A stretch of 64,000 nucleotides of DNA from an uncultured Methanospirillum sp. (GCF_963668475.1 NZ_OY764544.1:1426001-1490000), one strand, 5' to 3'. Counted from the first letter of the stretch, positions 1 through 8,978 are shown. The notes: generated by a model not told the origin, from the letters alone. A program made the numbers and translations.

Positions 1-155
1 CTGCCACACCCGAGATCAAGGACATTCTTATCCCTGACATTACCAATCATCTGTTCAATAACCGGCATATATATTGAGCGATGAAAGAGTGTGAGTTGTG
101 ACTCATCCGCTGCATATCGCAGTGCAGCATGATTCCAGAGATCCAATTGGTTCAT
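1..155 (-). CDS. SAM-dependent methyltransferase, N-terminal part only (runs off left edge)
   Basis: Reading leftward from the ATG at 153-155 gives about 51 residues that begin MNQLDLWNHAALRYAAD and end in VLDLGCG at the window edge. VLDLGCG is motif I of class I (Rossmann) methyltransferases, where the glycine-rich loop holds S-adenosylmethionine. A stop codon lies directly upstream of the ATG, so this start is well bounded. The gene follows the methyltransferase at 184-951 on the same strand with a 28-nt gap and is probably the third gene of the operon headed by the radical SAM gene at 2656. The substrate cannot be judged because the rest is outside the window. Confidence 0.75.
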   Translation of the reverse strand, partial: MNQLDLWNHAALRYAADESQLTLFHRSIYMPVIEQMIGNVRDKNVLDLGCG

Positions 156-183
156 TTACACAGCCAAAAAATAATAAGGCGGG

Positions 184-951
184 TTACTCGGGATCTGTTG
201 GGTATTTCTGTGCAACCAGGATCATCCGCCTGGATTTACCGTCAAACGGATTTCCCTTCCAGTCGGCAAATCTCTTTATGATCGTCAGACCGTTAGCGTT
301 GAGAATCCTCGTTATCTCATTCAGATTATAAAGTCGGAGAAAAAACGGTAAATCCTTCCGTATTCCATCCCGGATGATAATACGGGAATTACATAATCTC
401 CCAGACACCGGATCGAACCGGTTCCGATCAATCATCAGGTCTCCATTCTTCTCTAACACAGAAAACCGCGGATAATCCTTCAGGAAGGTATCCCGATTCA
501 GGATATCAAGGCAGAACAATCCACCTTCCTTAAGTGTTCCTGTCACATTCCTGATAACCAGTTCATTCTCTTCATCTGAAAAATACCCAAATGAGCTGAA
601 GAGATGGATGATACAATCGTATGTTTTTTCTTCACAATAACTCCGTGAATCTGCACAGAGGTACCTGACATTAACTCCTTTCTTTTCAGCATCCCTTTCT
701 GCAATATCAAGGAACTCACTACTTTGGTCTACACCAGTGACTACATGCCCAAATCCTGCCAGCCGGTTGGAGTGCCTTCCATGTCCGCAGGCAAGATCAA
801 GAATCGCCCGTGGTTCATTCAGAGAGAGTTCACGAATAAGGAATGCTACCTCCTCATCTGAATATTCATCCTTAAGATGGTCAGAATAAAAATAGAGGTA
901 ATCCTCAGCACTAAAAACTGATTTCATATCGGATTCAGGAGTTATTTCCAT
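184..951 (-). CDS. Class I SAM-dependent methyltransferase
   Basis: A 255-residue soluble protein with the SAM-binding signature ILDLACGHGRHSNRLAGFG near residue 50, an acidic residue after strand 2 (TGVDQS) and the post-motif segment LKEGGLFCLDILN typical of family PF13649/PF08241. The C-terminal third (KDLPFFLRLYNLNEITRIL) fits small-molecule methyltransferases. It lies 16 nt downstream of the radical SAM gene and is followed by another methyltransferase, so the three probably form one transcript. The substrate is unknown; the neighbours suggest a small organic ligand rather than nucleic acid, which is inference. Confidence 0.8.
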   Translation of the reverse strand: MEITPESDMKSVFSAEDYLYFYSDHLKDEYSDEEVAFLIRELSLNEPRAILDLACGHGRHSNRLAGFGHVVTGVDQSSEFLDIAERDAEKKGVNVRYLCADSRSYCEEKTYDCIIHLFSSFGYFSDEENELVIRNVTGTLKEGGLFCLDILNRDTFLKDYPRFSVLEKNGDLMIDRNRFDPVSGRLCNSRIIIRDGIRKDLPFFLRLYNLNEITRILNANGLTIIKRFADWKGNPFDGKSRRMILVAQKYPTDPE

Positions 952-967
952 CTTTATTTACCTGTAT

Positions 968-2656
968 TTATGCAATATGCCTCTCTATCTTTTCCTTTTC
1001 TTCCCTGAGTGAATAGGTGAATATCTCCGGATGAAGTATATTTGCGACATCCATCAGGCTGACAAGCCATCCGAGATCTCCTGATGAGAACTCACTATCC
1101 ATGGCATACACATCTCCTTCAGTGGTTGCTTTGCATGAGATGCCAAGGTCTTTGCAGGTTGCAAGAAACTCATCTATTGATGGTGCAAAATGTCCGGATA
1201 TGAGAATACTATCAGGGTTAAGCCGATTGAGTTCTTCAACCGTGTACTCTGCATGAGAACTCTCGCGGAAGTTCTCCTGCTTATTCAGGCTCAATCCGCC
1301 AGCCATCTCAATAAGAGTATTCCCGAGTTTGGTTGCATACATAGGGGAGAGAGGATGGCAGAATACACCTAACACCCGTGGCTTATGGACACCCTGTACC
1401 TTTTTTGCTATCTCATCTGAAATTCCGGTTGCATACCTGATGAGACTCTCACCTGCTTCATTTCGTTTGGAGATCCCTGCAAGATACCGGGTCATGGTCG
1501 TGAAGGTCTCAAGAGAGTCATGCTGCTGCTGCAGGTCAGCGAGATACCCGTTGCTGATCACCGTGTTGCAGATGTGATCGATCTCTGACTCATCGGTGAC
1601 GCCCAGGACTTTCAGAAATCCGGCGATGAACTTGGCACCCATGATTGAGCGGTATCCACCAAGAACCGGAGAATCTTCAGTCGGCACAGGCATGATGTCT
1701 CCCTTGTGAAGAAATTCATACCCACAGGAGCATATCCCGTCTGGCTGGAGGGATAAGACACGGGCAGCCATCGGACCGAAGAAGACCCGGTGAATGATCG
1801 TATTTCCACAATTTGGGCACCGGGAATCGAGTTCTGTTGTTGCCGGGGTATTAAAGAGGTAGACATGATCCACTATCCTCCTCAGGGTATTACACATTAC
1901 TTCTGCCTGGGCCTTGTCTGGTTGAAGACCGGAGAGCTCCTCATTGACAGCAAAGAACCGCATGACCTGAAATGGAATTGACGGTGATATCTGCCTCACC
2001 CTCTCTGCAGCCCCCTGGATCTCGTCCTCCCTGCCATAGAGATACATCGTTGAGACCTCGATGAATACCCCGGTGTCATGAAGGATCTGAAGATTTCTGA
2101 AGACCGGATCTGCTGAAACAGCGCCACACTCACGGTATCGTTCGTCAGAAGATCCTTTCAGCCCGATGTTGACAAAGTCAAGGTATGGGATCATCTTTCG
2201 AAGTGTCTCTTCGGTCATGTACCCATTGCTTGAGCAACCGACAAGAAACCCTTCGTTCTTTGCTGTTTCTGCAAGCCGCAGGAAGGTTGGCAGCGAGACT
2301 GTGGGTTCATTCAGGCAGAAGGTAATTCCCCTGCATGAACTCTCTCTGGCTATTGAGAGGATCTCCTCAGGTGTGTGGGGTGTCAGAACCTTTTCAAGTG
2401 TTCCTTTGCGGGTGGTCTGAAATTCTGAAATGCACCCGTCACAGGCAAAGTTACAGCCGATTGTGCTTACCAGCAAAAAGGTGCTGTTAGGATAGAAGTG
2501 AAGCATCGGAATGGACTCGCTAGAGACCGGGTAGATATTAAGATACGCATCAGGATAATTCTCGGTGATAACCTCACTCTCATTCCGGTACATGGTGCAG
2601 TACCCTGATCCGGAGGTAGGAATATCGCACAGTCTCTCGCAGTATGTACATATCAT
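968..2656 (-). CDS. Radical SAM protein fused to a BtuF/FecB-like C-terminal lobe
   Basis: The 562 residues start with a Cys-rich segment (CTYCERLCDIPTSGSGYC), followed by the radical SAM cluster motif CX3CX2C in STIGCNFACDGCIS near residue 70, as in PflA/AmmeMemoRadiSam-type activases. A second Cys group, CPNCGN with CSCGYEF, lies near residues 280-310 and may bind metal. From about residue 430 the sequence changes character: GVFCHPLSP, AGGLSLN, LNPDSILISGHF, YAMDSEFSS and DVANILHPEIF follow the order of the C-terminal lobe of BtuF/FecB binding proteins (compare WNPDVIIVS, VYIPPMGAH and AAKTIYPDKF in the gene at 28763). No signal peptide is present, so this lobe would be cytoplasmic. The start is the ATG at 2656, 5 nt after a GGAAGGATA ribosome site. 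Confidence 0.8.
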   Translation of the reverse strand: MICTYCERLCDIPTSGSGYCTMYRNESEVITENYPDAYLNIYPVSSESIPMLHFYPNSTFLLVSTIGCNFACDGCISEFQTTRKGTLEKVLTPHTPEEILSIARESSCRGITFCLNEPTVSLPTFLRLAETAKNEGFLVGCSSNGYMTEETLRKMIPYLDFVNIGLKGSSDERYRECGAVSADPVFRNLQILHDTGVFIEVSTMYLYGREDEIQGAAERVRQISPSIPFQVMRFFAVNEELSGLQPDKAQAEVMCNTLRRIVDHVYLFNTPATTELDSRCPNCGNTIIHRVFFGPMAARVLSLQPDGICSCGYEFLHKGDIMPVPTEDSPVLGGYRSIMGAKFIAGFLKVLGVTDESEIDHICNTVISNGYLADLQQQHDSLETFTTMTRYLAGISKRNEAGESLIRYATGISDEIAKKVQGVHKPRVLGVFCHPLSPMYATKLGNTLIEMAGGLSLNKQENFRESSHAEYTVEELNRLNPDSILISGHFAPSIDEFLATCKDLGISCKATTEGDVYAMDSEFSSGDLGWLVSLMDVANILHPEIFTYSLREEKEKIERHIA

Positions 2657-2679
2657 ATTCTATCCTTCCATGTGGCAAA

Positions 2680-2707
2680 GTGGCGATCAGGTGATGCTAA
2701 TCGCCAC
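2680..2707. promoter_or_regulatory. 8-bp perfect inverted repeat upstream of the radical SAM gene
   Basis: GTGGCGAT at 2680-2687 and ATCGCCAC at 2700-2707 are exact reverse complements separated by 12 nt. The pair starts 24 bp upstream of the radical SAM start codon, in the 220-bp divergent interval shared with the NTPase at 2877. It could be an operator or a hairpin in the leader. No known regulator site was recognised. Confidence 0.45.
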
Positions 2708-2876
2708 GAAACGAGGTCCGGGTGCAGATATAAACTTCCTGAATATTTCAGAAATGTTTACATTATACTCTTATCTGGTTATAATGCAAAAAGTATAAAG
2801 ATTCGTTATATGTTCTGCAATAACAAGTACCTGTCATTACTTTATTTCATACAATACCCTCTGGCACCGAAGAGTT

Positions 2877-3479
2877 GTGATATCGATGAGTGAACATGAT
2901 GCTTCGGGTTGGCAGCCTCCGGTATTCATCATATCAGGTGCCCAGGCTGAAGGAAAAACAACCTTTCTCATGGATGTACTCACCAGACTTGATACGTATC
3001 AGGTACACATGAGGGGAATTGTTGCACCAGGTTACTTTACGGATGATGTCCGGTCGGGATTCTCTGTTATCGACGTTGCAACCGGGACCGGAATGCCACT
3101 CTGCTCTGATCTCCCATCGCCAGGTTCAGAGCAACATGCACGATTTTATTTCAGACCCGAAGGGCTTGCATTCGGGAGACGCACTCTTCTGATCTCTCCG
3201 GGACATGATGCAACTGATCTCATCGTAATTGATGAAGTGGGCCGGTTTGATGTCAGGGGGGCTCTCTGGGGTGGATGTATTGATCAACTGGTAAAAAAAC
3301 CTCATCCTCCGATGATATGGACCGTTCGAAATGAATTTGTTGATATGGTATTAAACCGGTGGCCGATGATACGACCTGTTGTGATGAATCTTGGTTCTAT
3401 CAGTGTTGAAGATTCTGCGGAGGAGATTCTGAATGAGATCAGAACCTACCGGTCCCAGTCCGGTTCCCCGGATTTATGA
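2877..3479 (+). CDS. THEP1-like nucleoside-triphosphatase
   Basis: A 200-residue P-loop protein with Walker A SGAQAEGKTT near residue 20 and Walker B LIVIDEVGRFDVRG near residue 115, the pattern of the NTPase_1 (THEP1/DUF2478) family, which hydrolyses nucleoside triphosphates in vitro and is of uncertain role. The length is right for the family. Translation may begin at the GTG at 2877 or the ATG at 2886. It is transcribed divergently from the radical SAM operon, and its stop overlaps the 3' end of the XdhC gene by 6 nt on the opposite strand. THEP1-like genes often lie near molybdenum or tungsten genes, which would fit XdhC and the DUF364 gene next door. Confidence 0.75.
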   Translation: MISMSEHDASGWQPPVFIISGAQAEGKTTFLMDVLTRLDTYQVHMRGIVAPGYFTDDVRSGFSVIDVATGTGMPLCSDLPSPGSEQHARFYFRPEGLAFGRRTLLISPGHDATDLIVIDEVGRFDVRGALWGGCIDQLVKKPHPPMIWTVRNEFVDMVLNRWPMIRPVVMNLGSISVEDSAEEILNEIRTYRSQSGSPDL

Positions 3480-4289
3480 CCAATTCCGTCTCATGTGCTC
3501 TGGTTTGCCATTCCTCATAACAAGCACAACCTCTGCCAGAATTGAGAGGGCAATCTCCTGGGGAAGGTTTTTGCCTATCTTCAGCCCAATCGGGCAGTAG
3601 AGCCGGTCATCTATAACCCCTCCGCGACTCTTAATATTCTCTATCAGGACTGAAGCTTTACTGACACTGCCTATCATCCCGATGTACGGAAGAGCCTTAT
3701 TCTTCAGGAGCTGCTCAAGAACCTCTTCGTCATGCTCATGACCATAGGTCATGATAACACAGTAACTTCTGCCATACAGGTTGATATTCTGCTCAATCGC
3801 TGTGAACGGGGCAGATATAACCTCTTTAGCACCGGGAAACCTCCCAGCATCTGCAAACTCGGGTCTGTCATCATACACCCGGTACGGAATTGCAAGAACC
3901 TCACAGAGTTTTCCAAGATGTAGTCCGACATGTCCCCCGCCAAAGATCACGATCTCCGGTTCTACGAGAACCGGCTCGACAAAAACAGTCAGCGATCCGC
4001 CGCAGACTCCGAGTGAGGTATCAGCATCATCTGCCTTCCACTCGTCTCCGTCTCCCTTGGAAACGAACCGTTTCGTGATACAGATCTCTTTTTTTATCGC
4101 ATCCTGGGCAATACCGATACAGGAGAACTCAACGCCACCACCCCCGACCGAGCCGGCAATCTCCCCCGTATTATTGACTGCCATCTTGGATCCAACCTTA
4201 CGTGGTGTTGAACCAGATGATTCGATGATCGTCACCAATGCACAGGGAACACCTGCTGCATGCCATTCAGATATTCGTGTAAGCCACAT
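3474..4289 (-). CDS. XdhC/CoxI family protein
   Basis: The N-terminal XdhC_CoxI domain shows ALVTIIESSGSTPRKVGSKM and GSVGGGGVE (residues about 18-55). The C-terminal Rossmann domain shows IVIFGGGHVGLHLGKL, YDDRPEFADAGRFP and GMIGSVSKA. Family members insert or sulfurate the molybdenum cofactor for xanthine dehydrogenase-type hydroxylases. At 271 residues it has the family's usual length. No molybdenum hydroxylase is encoded in this window, so the client enzyme is elsewhere or the protein has another role. The DUF364 gene lies 18 nt upstream on the same strand, so the two are likely cotranscribed. Confidence 0.85.
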   Translation of the reverse strand: MWLTRISEWHAAGVPCALVTIIESSGSTPRKVGSKMAVNNTGEIAGSVGGGGVEFSCIGIAQDAIKKEICITKRFVSKGDGDEWKADDADTSLGVCGGSLTVFVEPVLVEPEIVIFGGGHVGLHLGKLCEVLAIPYRVYDDRPEFADAGRFPGAKEVISAPFTAIEQNINLYGRSYCVIMTYGHEHDEEVLEQLLKNKALPYIGMIGSVSKASVLIENIKSRGGVIDDRLYCPIGLKIGKNLPQEIALSILAEVVLVMRNGKPEHMRRNWS

Positions 4290-4307
4290 TCTGCTACTTC
4301 CCTCTCT

Positions 4308-5105
4308 CTAGTCTCCTGCCAGTTCTTTGAGTCGTTCGATGAGTCTTCCACCTTCCCTGACAAGGTTGATCTTCTCAAGAGCTCCGGGTGGAGCGTATGC
4401 GATACTCCCGCCTCCAAGTTCGGCATACCGTGCCATCAGGGTCCAGTCGCTGACAAGAGTCACTCCGAGAAGATCAAGTCCGCAGTCAAAGAGTACAGGG
4501 CTTGGCGGAACAGTCGGCCCCATCATGACCCGGACTTTTGCGTTGGGTGTTCTCCGTATCACCTCTGCAAGTGTCTCGTTTACTACGGTAAGTCCGCTCA
4601 TGAGCACGATCTGAGCCTCCTCAAGGACCTCTTTTGCATCGTCCCAGTGAATATCACCGGGCCTCGGAAAGAGTTCGACGATGTTCACCGGCCGCCCCAT
4701 CTCACGCCACTGTGCACCCTCTTTGAAGTACCCGATGAAACAGGTCGGGACCCGGGCTGCTGCAGCCTCGACCATCATGACTGCATTTCCGGACATGACG
4801 CTGGTTGGAACCGTAAGCAGCGATTTCAGGCAGGCCATCCCGACCGCACGACGAAGTGTCTCTCTGCTTGAAAGGAGTTCGAGTGCTGATTCAAGTGCAG
4901 GTTTTCCGAGCCAGTCACCCATCCATGAGTCCATCCCGGGTTTATCCTCAAGGCCTGGCATGCCCCGAAATATCGTCGACAGTGACCATCTCCCGGTTTT
5001 TACAAGGACCCAGTTTGTATAGATTTTGAGATCCTCGATCACCCGGTTATGATCTGCTGAAGCAGCGATCGCATGGATGAGATGATCATACTCAAGGAAG
5101 GTCAT
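4308..5105 (-). CDS. DUF364 putative heavy-metal chelation protein
   Basis: A 265-residue soluble protein of the DUF364 family (PF04016), recognised by MSGLTVVNETLAEVI near residue 175, MMGPTVPPSPVLFDCG and DPxxL-like C-terminal blocks shared with the protein at 38749 (SGTTLINDTLESIL, IGPTATMLPESFF). DUF364 domains are predicted from structure to bind metals or a metal complex, and their genes often sit beside FecB/BtuF binding proteins; no reaction is established. Here the gene lies directly upstream of xdhC. Two further DUF364 genes occur at 34607 and 38749, both next to metal-complex uptake genes. This copy is the most divergent at its N-terminus. Confidence 0.75.
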   Translation of the reverse strand: MTFLEYDHLIHAIAASADHNRVIEDLKIYTNWVLVKTGRWSLSTIFRGMPGLEDKPGMDSWMGDWLGKPALESALELLSSRETLRRAVGMACLKSLLTVPTSVMSGNAVMMVEAAAARVPTCFIGYFKEGAQWREMGRPVNIVELFPRPGDIHWDDAKEVLEEAQIVLMSGLTVVNETLAEVIRRTPNAKVRVMMGPTVPPSPVLFDCGLDLLGVTLVSDWTLMARYAELGGGSIAYAPPGALEKINLVREGGRLIERLKELAGD

Positions 5106-5164
5106 TGAGATACTAGGTTAGTGGTTGTACTAAATAAATATTTTAATGTAATAATAGTTGGAAA

Positions 5165-5974
5165 TTATCTTCCATGGAGATTCAAATTCTCGTTAACAGG
5201 TAGTATTCTCTCATCAATTCTTCTGACAAGGCTAGATGTATAGGGAGTAAAAAAGCGTAACCAGAATTCACGAGCTGGAGGGTTTATACTCTCAAAATCT
5301 ACCCCAACATGAGAATAGCCATCCTGCTGTAACCGGGAGAGGAGATAAGACAGTAACTGAGTGGCCACCCCTTGTCCACGATACCTTAGAAGAAGATATG
5401 CACCACAGATATTTACCACTCCTTTCTGTTTTGAAATAAAATTCTCTCCTGAACCACCGACTTTCATATATCCGATAATTTTTCCCTCTTTGCGAATACA
5501 GAAATATCGAATTGATTCATCTTTGCCATCTTCAATAAGGTCATCGGGTGTCCTGTGTTTAATAGGCATGAAAACCGGACTTTGATGCATATGTGAGATA
5601 AGGGCATTGTTCAAAGGCAATATATCCCTGAATTCTTCCTTTGCAATCTCTATATATGAATATTCTAGGAAAGATGTTCCAGGTATTGGATCAGACAATC
5701 TCATTGCATCAATACAACGCATTCCAAAACCATTTTGAGTAAAACTCGTTAATGCGTCAGTGTCATGAGCATATAGAGCAATAGCATGGCTAAAAACCCC
5801 CTTTTCCACCCATATCTTCGCTGCCTGAGCGTAAAGCATGGAATATATCTTCTTACGGTCTGAATTGATTGCCCCGTGCCCGTGTAATGGAGAAAAAATT
5901 CCTTTCACATTCCCAAACTGATTGTCAAAAGGACCCATGCAACAGAGAAAACCTAATAGCAGTCCATGATCCAA
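5165..5974 (-). CDS. GNAT acetyltransferase, native start uncertain
   Basis: The C-terminal GNAT domain has the acetyl-CoA loop RYRGQGVATQLLSYLLSR near residue 205 and beta-strand 4 GVVNICGAYLL. The first half (YAHDTDALTSFTQNGFGMRC) looks like a second, degenerate GNAT fold, so this is a double-domain enzyme. The only standard start, TTG at 5972-5974, falls inside a strand-helix-like region. The frame stays open upstream to a TAA at 6155-6157 and encodes a convincing N-terminus (IEIIPFQKDHITQACN), but without ATG, GTG or TTG. An ATG ATC pair precedes that TAA, so a nonsense mutation or a non-standard start is possible. The acetyl acceptor is unknown. Confidence 0.7.
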   Translation of the reverse strand: MDHGLLLGFLCCMGPFDNQFGNVKGIFSPLHGHGAINSDRKKIYSMLYAQAAKIWVEKGVFSHAIALYAHDTDALTSFTQNGFGMRCIDAMRLSDPIPGTSFLEYSYIEIAKEEFRDILPLNNALISHMHQSPVFMPIKHRTPDDLIEDGKDESIRYFCIRKEGKIIGYMKVGGSGENFISKQKGVVNICGAYLLLRYRGQGVATQLLSYLLSRLQQDGYSHVGVDFESINPPAREFWLRFFTPYTSSLVRRIDERILPVNENLNLHGR

Positions 5975-6227
5975 TGCAGCTACCCCAAGTCCATTCCTAC
6001 ATAAAATCTCTGGAACGAAAAAATCAGGGATAATTGGAAGTTCAGGGACATGGTGTTGTTCTTTATGGTAATTGTCTGCGACCAGATTACAGGCTTGTGT
6101 AATGTGATCTTTCTGAAACGGTATGATTTCGATTGTATCTAACTCCGATATTTTTTAGATCATATGTATTCGCTTGATTTAATTTAATTTATGTACGGTA
6201 TCCCTCATAAAAATTAATATGTAAAGT

Positions 6228-7709
6228 TTATATGCGTATTTGATTACAGTGTTTAGACCCGTCTTTATTCTCGCTTTGTCCCTTTTTTCGGTTCAGGGTA
6301 AAGGATGCAAATGCTCCAGGTATACATAAACAACCGGTAACCACTACTGCTACTGCACCAGCCCATGAAAGCAGCCCGGCATCAGCCTGCAGTACAGGTC
6401 CAAAATATCCCGCACCATGAAGAACAACGGTCATGAGCATTGCGGCTATCGTTACTCCGCATGTACTACCCAGACATCCGGCAGTGGTGGAGACACTGGA
6501 TGCGAGAGCCATTTGCTCTTTGGGGAGGGCATTCATGACATCGATACTCTTCTGTCCCTGAAACAGACTGGCTCCAATACTTCGCACGATCATCATGCAT
6601 AGGATGAAAACCAGATTTATCGTAGCCAGTGCATAGCCGGTCAGAATACTTGCAAGGGAGACGATCAGTAACCCGGAGCAGGCCTGATATTTCCAGTGAT
6701 ATCGATCAATAACCCATCCTGTTGCACTGGAAGCAAATATCTGAACAATTGGGGATACCATGAGAATCATACCTATTTCAAATGAACTCAATCCCATAAC
6801 GCCTTCAAAATAGAATGGTATCAGCGTAATGAGTGAAAAATTAGAGATTCCAAGGAGCATACTGTTCGTAACCGGCACCATGTATCTCCCATTTCTGAAT
6901 ATTGCCAGATCAAAGAGGGGAAGATTACACCTGCTTTCATGAAATAGGAAAATTCCAATGGATACCAGGAATGCTCCGCATGGTATACTGATCTGAATGA
7001 TATTATGAATGTCTTGCTGTATTTGTCCGAATACGACAAAGAAGAGAATGATCAGTGAGCTCAGGCTCATGGCTCCGATCCAGTCGAAGTACCGATCCTG
7101 AGAGATCTTTTCAGGTATCTTCAGATATTTCAGATTGGCGAGAAAAAGGACTATTCCAAGCGGGACGTTCACGAAAAAGATGTATCTCCAGCCAAACCAG
7201 TCATTTATTACACCTCCAAGAGCCGGACCACAGAGCGAACAGATGGAAAAGAGAGAGCCGCTGAACCCGAGCGCTCTTCCTATCTCATGTGAGGGAAAAA
7301 CTCTGAATATGATGACGCTACTGATTCCGGCAATCATCGAGGAACCGAGCCCTTGCAGAACACGGAAGAGGATCAGCTGGTTGAGGTCGGCTGAAAGACC
7401 ACAACAGAGCGAGCTCAAGGTAAAGATGACTGATCCAAGTGTGAATAACCTGCATACTCCAAAGAATTCTGATAATTTCCCACAGATGATGAACAGGCTG
7501 GTCATCGTTGTTAGGTACGCGGTAATGACCCACTGTGAATCGGCAAGGCTTGAGTGAAACACCGTGGTGATGGTGGGAAGGACGATATTGACCATACTGC
7601 TGTCAAGGCTGGCCATAATCGAGTCGATAAGAACGATAGCCAGAATGATATACCGGTGCTGATAGGCAAAATCAGAGATTGTTGTATGGGATGGAGGTGA
7701 TATATTCAT
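6228..7709 (-). CDS. MFS drug:H+ antiporter, DHA2 (14-TM) family
   Basis: A 493-residue membrane protein. Motif D1 (LDSSMVNIVLPTI), motif A-like GKLSEFFGVCRLF, motif C-like GSSMIAGISSVI and GPALGGVINDWFGWRYIFFVNVPLGI are those of EmrB/QacA transporters, which expel lipophilic drugs in exchange for protons. The length and about 14 hydrophobic segments match the family. It stands alone on the minus strand ahead of the SMR gene at 7847, so the two may form an efflux pair. The actual substrate could be a metabolite rather than a drug. Confidence 0.85.
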   Translation of the reverse strand: MNISPPSHTTISDFAYQHRYIILAIVLIDSIMASLDSSMVNIVLPTITTVFHSSLADSQWVITAYLTTMTSLFIICGKLSEFFGVCRLFTLGSVIFTLSSLCCGLSADLNQLILFRVLQGLGSSMIAGISSVIIFRVFPSHEIGRALGFSGSLFSICSLCGPALGGVINDWFGWRYIFFVNVPLGIVLFLANLKYLKIPEKISQDRYFDWIGAMSLSSLIILFFVVFGQIQQDIHNIIQISIPCGAFLVSIGIFLFHESRCNLPLFDLAIFRNGRYMVPVTNSMLLGISNFSLITLIPFYFEGVMGLSSFEIGMILMVSPIVQIFASSATGWVIDRYHWKYQACSGLLIVSLASILTGYALATINLVFILCMMIVRSIGASLFQGQKSIDVMNALPKEQMALASSVSTTAGCLGSTCGVTIAAMLMTVVLHGAGYFGPVLQADAGLLSWAGAVAVVVTGCLCIPGAFASFTLNRKKGQSENKDGSKHCNQIRI

Positions 7710-7846
7710 AATAATTCTGTACCTATGTAACCGGCCCCAACGCCCTCATGTTTCCGAATCAGATTCCTATGTACCCAGATTCCTGAAATTTTAAGAATTC
7801 ACCGTTACATCATACGGAAACATTTCCTCCTAAAATTCGGGTTTTA

Positions 7847-8176
7847 TTAGATAGGAGAAAATTTCAACCCCATTACTCCTGAAATAATCACTACAATGCA
7901 GATGATACGGAGGGGATCAACTGATTCATGAAACAGAATAATGCCAAGAATAACTGCTCCGACTGCCCCGATTCCGGTCCAGACAGCATACGCTGATCCC
8001 ACGGGGAGGCCAACCATGGCTGTGGATAAGAGACCAAAGCTGATGATCATGAGCACGAGGGTTACAATTGAGGGAGTGAACTTCGAGAATCCTTCAGAAT
8101 GTTTCATTGATATTGCCCATCCAGATTCCAGGATTCCGGCTACAAAAAGAAAAAGCCACGGTGATACTGACACCAA
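7847..8176 (-). CDS. sugE: SMR family exporter, SugE/Gdx type
   Basis: A 109-residue, four-helix protein with the SMR signature around Glu17 (FVAGILESGWAISMKHSEGF) and the segment LPVGSAYAVWTGIGAVGA. The SMR subfamily with WAxxMKxSxGF is SugE/Gdx, known to export guanidinium in exchange for protons. The assignment to Gdx rather than EmrE rests on that motif only. It functions as a dual-topology dimer in the membrane. It sits 137 nt upstream of the MFS gene on the same strand and 76 nt after a methyltransferase gene. No guanidine riboswitch was recognised upstream. Confidence 0.85.
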   Translation of the reverse strand: MVSVSPWLFLFVAGILESGWAISMKHSEGFSKFTPSIVTLVLMIISFGLLSTAMVGLPVGSAYAVWTGIGAVGAVILGIILFHESVDPLRIICIVVIISGVMGLKFSPI

Positions 8177-8252
8177 TGAGTGTTTCTTGTAGAATCAGAT
8201 AAATATTATGTGTTTTTTCCACATGTCATCATACTACCGGTATGAACACATT

Positions 8253-8978
8253 CTAACCAGAAGGATACCTCTTTCTCATCAGGACCGTCCATAACGTACC
8301 CATGCCAAAAAGATCACCCTCCTTCATATCCTTCATACTCCGAAATTCAACAATCTCAAAGTGATCCTCCAGGATCGTTTTGAGTTTATGTTCTGAATAT
8401 CCCATCCCTCCATGCATGGATCTTTCGTAGTACACATCATAATCAGAGATATCTGCCCCTCCATTCTGGGTAAAGCATGTCAGACCAAAATACCCATCCG
8501 GTTTCAGGAGATCTGAAACAAGAGACAGATACTGGTTTCTTCGATGGGGTTTGATGTGATGAAGACACCCACTGTCATACACGTAATCATAAGGGGTAGA
8601 CGGGGCATGATAGTCAAAGATAGAATTACAGATGAAATTCACATTAACGTGCTCTGCTTTTGCATTATCTACTCCCATGTTGATGGATGTCCGGGAGAAG
8701 TCTATCGCATCAACGGTAAAACCGCATTTCGCAAGATAGATAGCATTTCTTCCCATTCCGCACCCAATGTCGAGAATTCTTCCCCTGATAAAGATATTCT
8801 GCAGGATATATGAGTGAAGGTTTTCATCAGGAATACTTCGGAAAAATGGAACCGGTTTGGTTGTATCAGCATAGAAGGTATCCCACCAGTCAGCATCCCG
8901 CTTCTGCAGCAGATCATCCAGCATCTGATACACGTCATTTTCCGATCTGATTATGAGAGAATCAATAACTGATTCCAT
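8253..8978 (-). CDS. Class I SAM-dependent methyltransferase, TehB/thiopurine-like
   Basis: The 241 residues contain RILDIGCGMGRNAIYLAKCGF near residue 70, VDAIDFS and DYVYDSGCLHHIKPHRR, a pattern close to TehB and thiopurine S-methyltransferase-like enzymes, which methylate oxyanions or small thiols to detoxify them. The adjacency to SMR and MFS efflux genes fits a resistance role. It begins at an ATG (8978) with no clear Shine-Dalgarno sequence. The substrate is not deducible from sequence. Confidence 0.8.
   Translation of the reverse strand: MESVIDSLIIRSENDVYQMLDDLLQKRDADWWDTFYADTTKPVPFFRSIPDENLHSYILQNIFIRGRILDIGCGMGRNAIYLAKCGFTVDAIDFSRTSINMGVDNAKAEHVNVNFICNSIFDYHAPSTPYDYVYDSGCLHHIKPHRRNQYLSLVSDLLKPDGYFGLTCFTQNGGADISDYDVYYERSMHGGMGYSEHKLKTILEDHFEIVEFRSMKDMKEGDLFGMGTLWTVLMRKRYPSG

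Noticed and set aside
1..77. A short rightward open frame (ATPEIKDILIPDITNHLF) ending at 77
   Set aside because: The opposite strand encodes a clear methyltransferase motif with a proper start, so this is a shadow.
98..331. Rightward open frame of 77 codons
   Set aside because: It lies antisense to two methyltransferase genes and has no recognisable protein character.
3781..4311. 176-codon frame antisense to the XdhC gene
   Set aside because: Pro/Ser-rich shadow of a well-supported gene on the other strand.
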